Part shown: positions 31,349 to 34,731 of the stretch, in pieces
Layout of the letters: every line of letters begins with the position of its first letter
How positions within the stretch are numbered: the stretch's first letter is position 1
From: Kitasatospora phosalacinea
GTDB lineage: Bacteria > Actinomycetota > Actinomycetes > Streptomycetales > Streptomycetaceae
Reading direction: 5' to 3'
DNA length: 34,731 nt
NCBI RefSeq assembly: GCF_000716545.1
Contig: NZ_JNWZ01000075.1
Location: 1 to 34,731 of the forward strand
Position numbers and translations under genes: made by a program
Notes under the pieces: generated by a model
What the model was told of the DNA's origin: nothing
What the model saw: the letters and a program-made list of their open reading frames with translations, nothing else
Database searches by the model: none

Positions 31349-33415
31349 TCAGCTCCTCCGGTTCCCGCCGACCACGGCCTTACCGGCCGGGATACGGATG
31401 ACATAACCGCCCGTCAGCTCCACCGAACCTCCCGGCGGCACCACCACCCGGCGGATCCGCGCCGAGGAGGGCAGCCCCTCGGACGGCTCCGCGGGCGCCG
31501 ACCAGCCCGGCCGCTCCTCGACCCGCACCTCCGGGTCGCCCGGCACCGGGACCCGCTCGCGGACCTCCACCGACGCCTCGTGCGGCAGCCGGTTCACCAG
31601 CTCGATCCGCACGCCGTGCTCCAGCACCGTCGTCGAGTTCAGCACCCCCGACGTCGACTCGCGCACCTCCGCGTGCCGGGCCACCCGCACCTCCTCCACC
31701 CGGCCCAGGCCCAACTCCCGCACCCCGCCCGGCGCCAGCGTCGGCAGCCCCGCCGTCAGCAGGAAGTCGCCGTCCACCGACACCTCCACCGGGCCGGCCA
31801 GCAGCGCGTGCGCCGTCGCGTTCGACAGCTCCAGCACCCCGTACACCGCCTCCTCCACCGACGGCACGCACACGTAGCCGGCGCGCACGCCCACCGGCAG
31901 CTCCGCCACCGCCACCGTGTGCCACACCCCGTCCGAGGGGACGCTCGCCGGGGCCTGCGCGTCGAAGCGGTGGTCGAACGAACCCGCCGACACCCGCGGC
32001 GGCGACCCGAACCGGGGCAGCGGCAGCAGGCCCACCTCCTGCGCGCCGCGCAGCGCGCCGCCCGGGTCGGACGGCGACGGCTCGGGGAACAGCCGGCCCC
32101 GGCGCGACCCGCCCTGCTCCGGGCCCGCCAGCACCAGCGCCGCGTAGTCCAACTGGTCCGCCGACGGACGCGGGTCCGGTGGCGGCGCGGCTCCGGCCCC
32201 GGGATCCGGTACGAACGACGGCGCCCCCGCGAAGCCGTACGCCGCGCCGGGGGGCACGGCGCCGGGCGGCGGTGGCGGCGGGGCGGCGGCCGCCGGCGCC
32301 ATCGGCGCCGCCAGCACCGGCGGGGCCGACGAGCCGAAGGACGGACCCGCCCCCACCGGGCCGCCCACCGCCCGCGGCACGGCCGCCCCGGCCCCCGGAC
32401 GGGCACCACCCTGGCGGGCCCGCTTCGCCGACGGCGGCGCCGGCACCGCACCGGCACCCGCCACCGCACCGGCCGCGGCCGTGAACGCCGGCGGCTCCGG
32501 TTTCGAACGCTGCGCGTCCTGCCAGCCGTCGAACAGCCCCGACAGCCCCGCCGGCTGCGCCCGCCACCCCGACGGCGCGGGCACCGCCTGCCGGCGGCCG
32601 ATCCGCAGCGACGCCAGCTCCGGCAGGGCGCCCGGACCCGTCAGGCTCGCCGTCGACAGCGCCAACCGCACCCCCGACCAGTCCTCGCCCGTCCGCTGCG
32701 CCACCGACGCCCGCAGCACCAGCCGCGCCGAACGCTCACCCCGGCGGTGCGCCAACTGGTACGTCGGCACCCACACCGCGCCCGGCACCGCGTACTCCAC
32801 CTCCAGCTCCACCGGCCCCTCGCCGCGCACCGTCAAGTCCGCGCACGCCTCCGCCTCCACCCCGCCCGGCTGCTCGGCGTTCGAACCGGCCCGCACCCGC
32901 GCCGCCGCCACCGCGAAGGCGTGCTCCGCCGAACGCAGCTCCTGCGCCAGCTCCACCGCCCGCTCCTGCAGCACCTCCAACCGGGCGTCCACGAAGTCCG
33001 CCAGCGCCAGCACCGCGTCCGCCGGAGCCCGCCGGTGCCCCTCGTCCCGGCGGCGCTGCGGCGGCACCGCGCGCAGCGCCGCGACCTCGGCGATCCGCTC
33101 GGCCAGCCGGCTCCGACGCTCCTCCAAGAGCTCGACCTCGGCCTGGAGAGCACTCAACTCGCGGTCCCAGGAAGGCAGTTCGTCCTCGTCGCGGACCCGC
33201 GCCGGATAGCCCATCCGGGCCTCGGCGACCCTGCCGCCGCCCGACAGCACCCGCACCCGCAGCGACCCCGCCGCCGCCAGCCGCGGCAGCCCCGCCACCC
33301 GCACCCGGCCGTCCGCCGGCAGCACGCCCGACGCCCGGCGCCGGCACACCGCGCCCACCGCGTGCACCACCACCGAGTCCAGCCTCGACTCCCACACCGC
33401 CCGCTGCCCCGCCAC
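31349..33415 (-). CDS. DUF4139 domain protein with Pro/Ala-rich insert, first of a tandem pair
   Basis: A 688-aa paralogue of the next gene. I place the start at the GTG (33415) giving VAGQRAVWESRLDSVVVHAVGAVCRRRASGVLPADGRVRVAGLPRL; AAGGGGG lies about 5 nt upstream, and translation further back is Gly/Cys-rich and implausible. A coiled coil (about residues 82-115, ELSALQAEVELLEERRSRLAERIAEV) and a second helix pair precede YAVPGAVWVPTYQLAHRRGERSARLVLRASVAQRTGEDWSGVRLALSTASL. A disordered Pro/Ala/Gly-rich insert (about 308-420, with APPPPPPGAVPPGA) splits the core. The C-terminal beta domain ends VVVPPGGSVELTGGYVIRIPAGKAVVGG. It shares the TGEDWSGVRL(A/T)LSTA signature with its neighbour. Function unknown. 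Confidence 0.88.
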   Translation of the reverse strand: MAGQRAVWESRLDSVVVHAVGAVCRRRASGVLPADGRVRVAGLPRLAAAGSLRVRVLSGGGRVAEARMGYPARVRDEDELPSWDRELSALQAEVELLEERRSRLAERIAEVAALRAVPPQRRRDEGHRRAPADAVLALADFVDARLEVLQERAVELAQELRSAEHAFAVAAARVRAGSNAEQPGGVEAEACADLTVRGEGPVELEVEYAVPGAVWVPTYQLAHRRGERSARLVLRASVAQRTGEDWSGVRLALSTASLTGPGALPELASLRIGRRQAVPAPSGWRAQPAGLSGLFDGWQDAQRSKPEPPAFTAAAGAVAGAGAVPAPPSAKRARQGGARPGAGAAVPRAVGGPVGAGPSFGSSAPPVLAAPMAPAAAAPPPPPPGAVPPGAAYGFAGAPSFVPDPGAGAAPPPDPRPSADQLDYAALVLAGPEQGGSRRGRLFPEPSPSDPGGALRGAQEVGLLPLPRFGSPPRVSAGSFDHRFDAQAPASVPSDGVWHTVAVAELPVGVRAGYVCVPSVEEAVYGVLELSNATAHALLAGPVEVSVDGDFLLTAGLPTLAPGGVRELGLGRVEEVRVARHAEVRESTSGVLNSTTVLEHGVRIELVNRLPHEASVEVRERVPVPGDPEVRVEERPGWSAPAEPSEGLPSSARIRRVVVPPGGSVELTGGYVIRIPAGKAVVGGNRRS

Positions 33416-33618
33416 CTGGCCCCCTTCGCCGCCTGGCCCGCACCCCGGACCCGGGCGCCCAGTCTGCACCCAACCCCCGCCGCCGCACCCGGATTTCCGC
33501 TGCGCGTCGGCCCGGACACCGCGCCGGACGCCGCACCGGGGCGGTATGCGGGGGCATCCGGGCGTACGAGAGGATGGGGCGACAGACGTGCACCGCACCC
33601 GGGAGACGAGAAGCCGCC
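33416..33618. other. Divergent intergenic region of the DUF4139 operon and tyrA
   Basis: 203 bp between the two divergent starts. It is GC-rich with no clear -10/-35 pair in either direction. GGGAG (33601-33605) and GAGAAG (33608-33613) precede the tyrA ATG. I recognise no gene here. Confidence 0.5.
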
Positions 33619-34704
33619 ATGCGCACAGCCGCCGTCATCGGCACCGGACTGATCGGCACCTCCGCCGCGCTCGCCCTCACCCGCCGGGGCATAAGCGTCC
33701 ACCTGGAGGACGCCGACCAGGACGCCGCCCGCACGGCCGCCTCGCTCGGCGCGGGCACCACCGAACTCCCCGAAGGCCCCGTCGACCTGGCGATCATCGC
33801 CGTCCCCCCGGCCCTGGTCGGCAAGGTCCTCGCGGACTGCCAGCGGCGCGGCCTCGCCCGCTGCTACACCGACGTCGCCAGCGTCAAGGCCGGGCCGCGC
33901 GGCGAGATCACCGCGCTCGGGCTCGACACCGTCCACTACATCGGCTCGCACCCGATGGCCGGCCGCGAACGCTCCGGCCCGCTCGCCGCGACCGCCGACC
34001 TGTTCGAGGGCCGGCCGTGGGTGCTCACGCCCACCGCCGACACCGACACCGAGACGCTCAACGCCGCCCTCGAACTCGTCGCCCTGTGCGGCGCGATGCC
34101 CATCGTCATGGACGCCGCCGAGCACGACCGGGCGGTGGCCCTGGTCTCGCACGCCCCGCAACTGCTCTCCTCGCTGGTCGCCGCGCGACTGGAGCACGCC
34201 GAGGAGACTGCCGTCCGGCTCTCCGGGCAGGGCGTGCGCGACGTCACCCGGATCGCGGCCTCCAACCCCGCGATGTGGATCGACATCCTCTCCGCGAACG
34301 CGGGCGTCGTCGCCGACGTCCTGGACGACCTCGCCGCGGACCTCGCGGACACCGTCACCGCGCTGCGGGCCCTGCAGGCGGCCGACGAGGGCGAGCGGCG
34401 CGCGGGCGCGGCCGGCATCGAGGCGGTCATGCGCCGCGGCAACACCGGCCAGGCCCGCATCCCCGGCAAGCACGGCGCACCGCCCACCCGCTACGAGACG
34501 GTCACCGTCGTCCTCGGCGACCAGCCCGGCGAACTCGGCCGCCTCTTCGGCGAGGTCGGCGCCCTCGGGGTGAACATCGAGGACGTGACGATCGAGCACT
34601 CGACGGGGCAGCAGGTCGGTCATGTGCAGTTGGCTGTCGCGCCGGAGATGGCGCGGGCGCTGGCGGCGGGGTTGCGCGGGCGGGGGTGGGGGGTTCGGGA
34701 GTAG
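33619..34704 (+). CDS. tyrA: Prephenate dehydrogenase with ACT domain
   Basis: A 361-aa TyrA-type dehydrogenase that converts prephenate to 4-hydroxyphenylpyruvate in tyrosine biosynthesis. The N-terminal Rossmann domain is RTAAVIGTGLIGTSAALALTRRGISVHLEDAD. YIGSHPMAGRERSGP (109 onward, with H111) is the conserved substrate-binding/catalytic segment. DRAVALVSHAPQLLSSLVAARL is the helical dimerisation domain. A C-terminal ACT domain (VTVVLGDQPGELGRLFGEVGALGVNIEDVTIEHSTGQQVGHVQLAV) suggests feedback regulation by an amino acid, probably tyrosine. The ATG at 33619 is preferred to upstream GTG/ATG codons. The cmk gene usually follows tyrA in actinobacteria; it would begin beyond the window's end. 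Confidence 0.95.
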   Translation: MRTAAVIGTGLIGTSAALALTRRGISVHLEDADQDAARTAASLGAGTTELPEGPVDLAIIAVPPALVGKVLADCQRRGLARCYTDVASVKAGPRGEITALGLDTVHYIGSHPMAGRERSGPLAATADLFEGRPWVLTPTADTDTETLNAALELVALCGAMPIVMDAAEHDRAVALVSHAPQLLSSLVAARLEHAEETAVRLSGQGVRDVTRIAASNPAMWIDILSANAGVVADVLDDLAADLADTVTALRALQAADEGERRAGAAGIEAVMRRGNTGQARIPGKHGAPPTRYETVTVVLGDQPGELGRLFGEVGALGVNIEDVTIEHSTGQQVGHVQLAVAPEMARALAAGLRGRGWGVRE

Positions 34705-34731
34705 GGAGGGGCCGGGTCGGGTGGGGGTCTG

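Noticed and set aside
29459..33652. 1397-codon plus-strand frame through the DUF4139 genes
   Set aside because: Antisense shadow; it has Pro/Arg/Ala-rich nonsense composition and covers two genes with clear domains on the minus strand.

Overview
The window looks like actinomycete chromosome, most likely Streptomycetaceae (Streptomyces or Kitasatospora; I cannot separate them by eye). Reasons: very high G+C with third positions almost all G/C, a Streptomyces-like 23S 3' end and 5S rRNA, frequent GTG and one TTG start, and a gene order (TPR, HAD phosphatase, 52-aa gene, tlyA, nadK, recN, then pyrG, Nudix, then parA-like, scpA, scpB, rluB) that, from memory, is shared with other actinobacteria including the Rv1691-Rv1711 region of Mycobacterium tuberculosis.

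Layout. 1-370: end of an rRNA operon (23S 3' end, spacer with two hairpins, 5S, terminator stem). 445-2775: a 776-aa protein with a long Arg/Gly/Asp/Pro/Gln repeat region, a TPR-like domain and an acidic tail. 2845-6375: DUF1015 (minus), TPR protein and HAD-IIA phosphatase (plus), SCP2-like protein (minus). 6509-9552: lysine/alanine-rich histone-H1-like protein, a 52-aa gene, tlyA and nadK. 9581-11821: a divergent MocR regulator/YczE membrane protein pair sitting between nadK and recN, which I would expect to be neighbours. 11910-14941: recN, with a promoter resembling the RecA-independent DNA-damage type, and a GT4 glycosyltransferase. 14949-16889: GH15 glucoamylase/trehalase-like enzyme (minus). 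17225-21698: pyrG (TTG start), a Nudix ADP-ribose pyrophosphatase and an NB-ARC/TPR protein with an altered P-loop. 21938-23053: ald, with a -35/-10 promoter and a 14-bp palindrome just downstream. 23411-28071: a tightly coupled run of parA-like ATPase, ribbon-helix-helix-like protein, scpA, scpB and rluB, closed by a 19-bp terminator stem. 28288-29265: a TrmB/LuxR-type regulator preceded by two tandem copies of an 18-bp palindrome. 29363-33415: minus-strand group of two DUF4139 paralogues and a DUF952 protein. 33619-34704: tyrA with a C-terminal ACT domain.

Functions combine ribosome and translation support (rRNA, TlyA, RluB), nucleotide and cofactor supply (PyrG, NadK, Nudix), DNA repair and chromosome organisation (RecN, ParA-like, ScpAB), and amino-acid metabolism (Ald, TyrA). 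The least explained items are the ParA/RHH pair fused translationally to the condensin kleisin genes, the tandem operators in front of the TrmB/LuxR regulator, the MocR/YczE insertion, and three proteins with long low-complexity basic regions (445-2775, 6509-7567, 26758-28071). No IS element, prophage, CRISPR array or tRNA was recognised.
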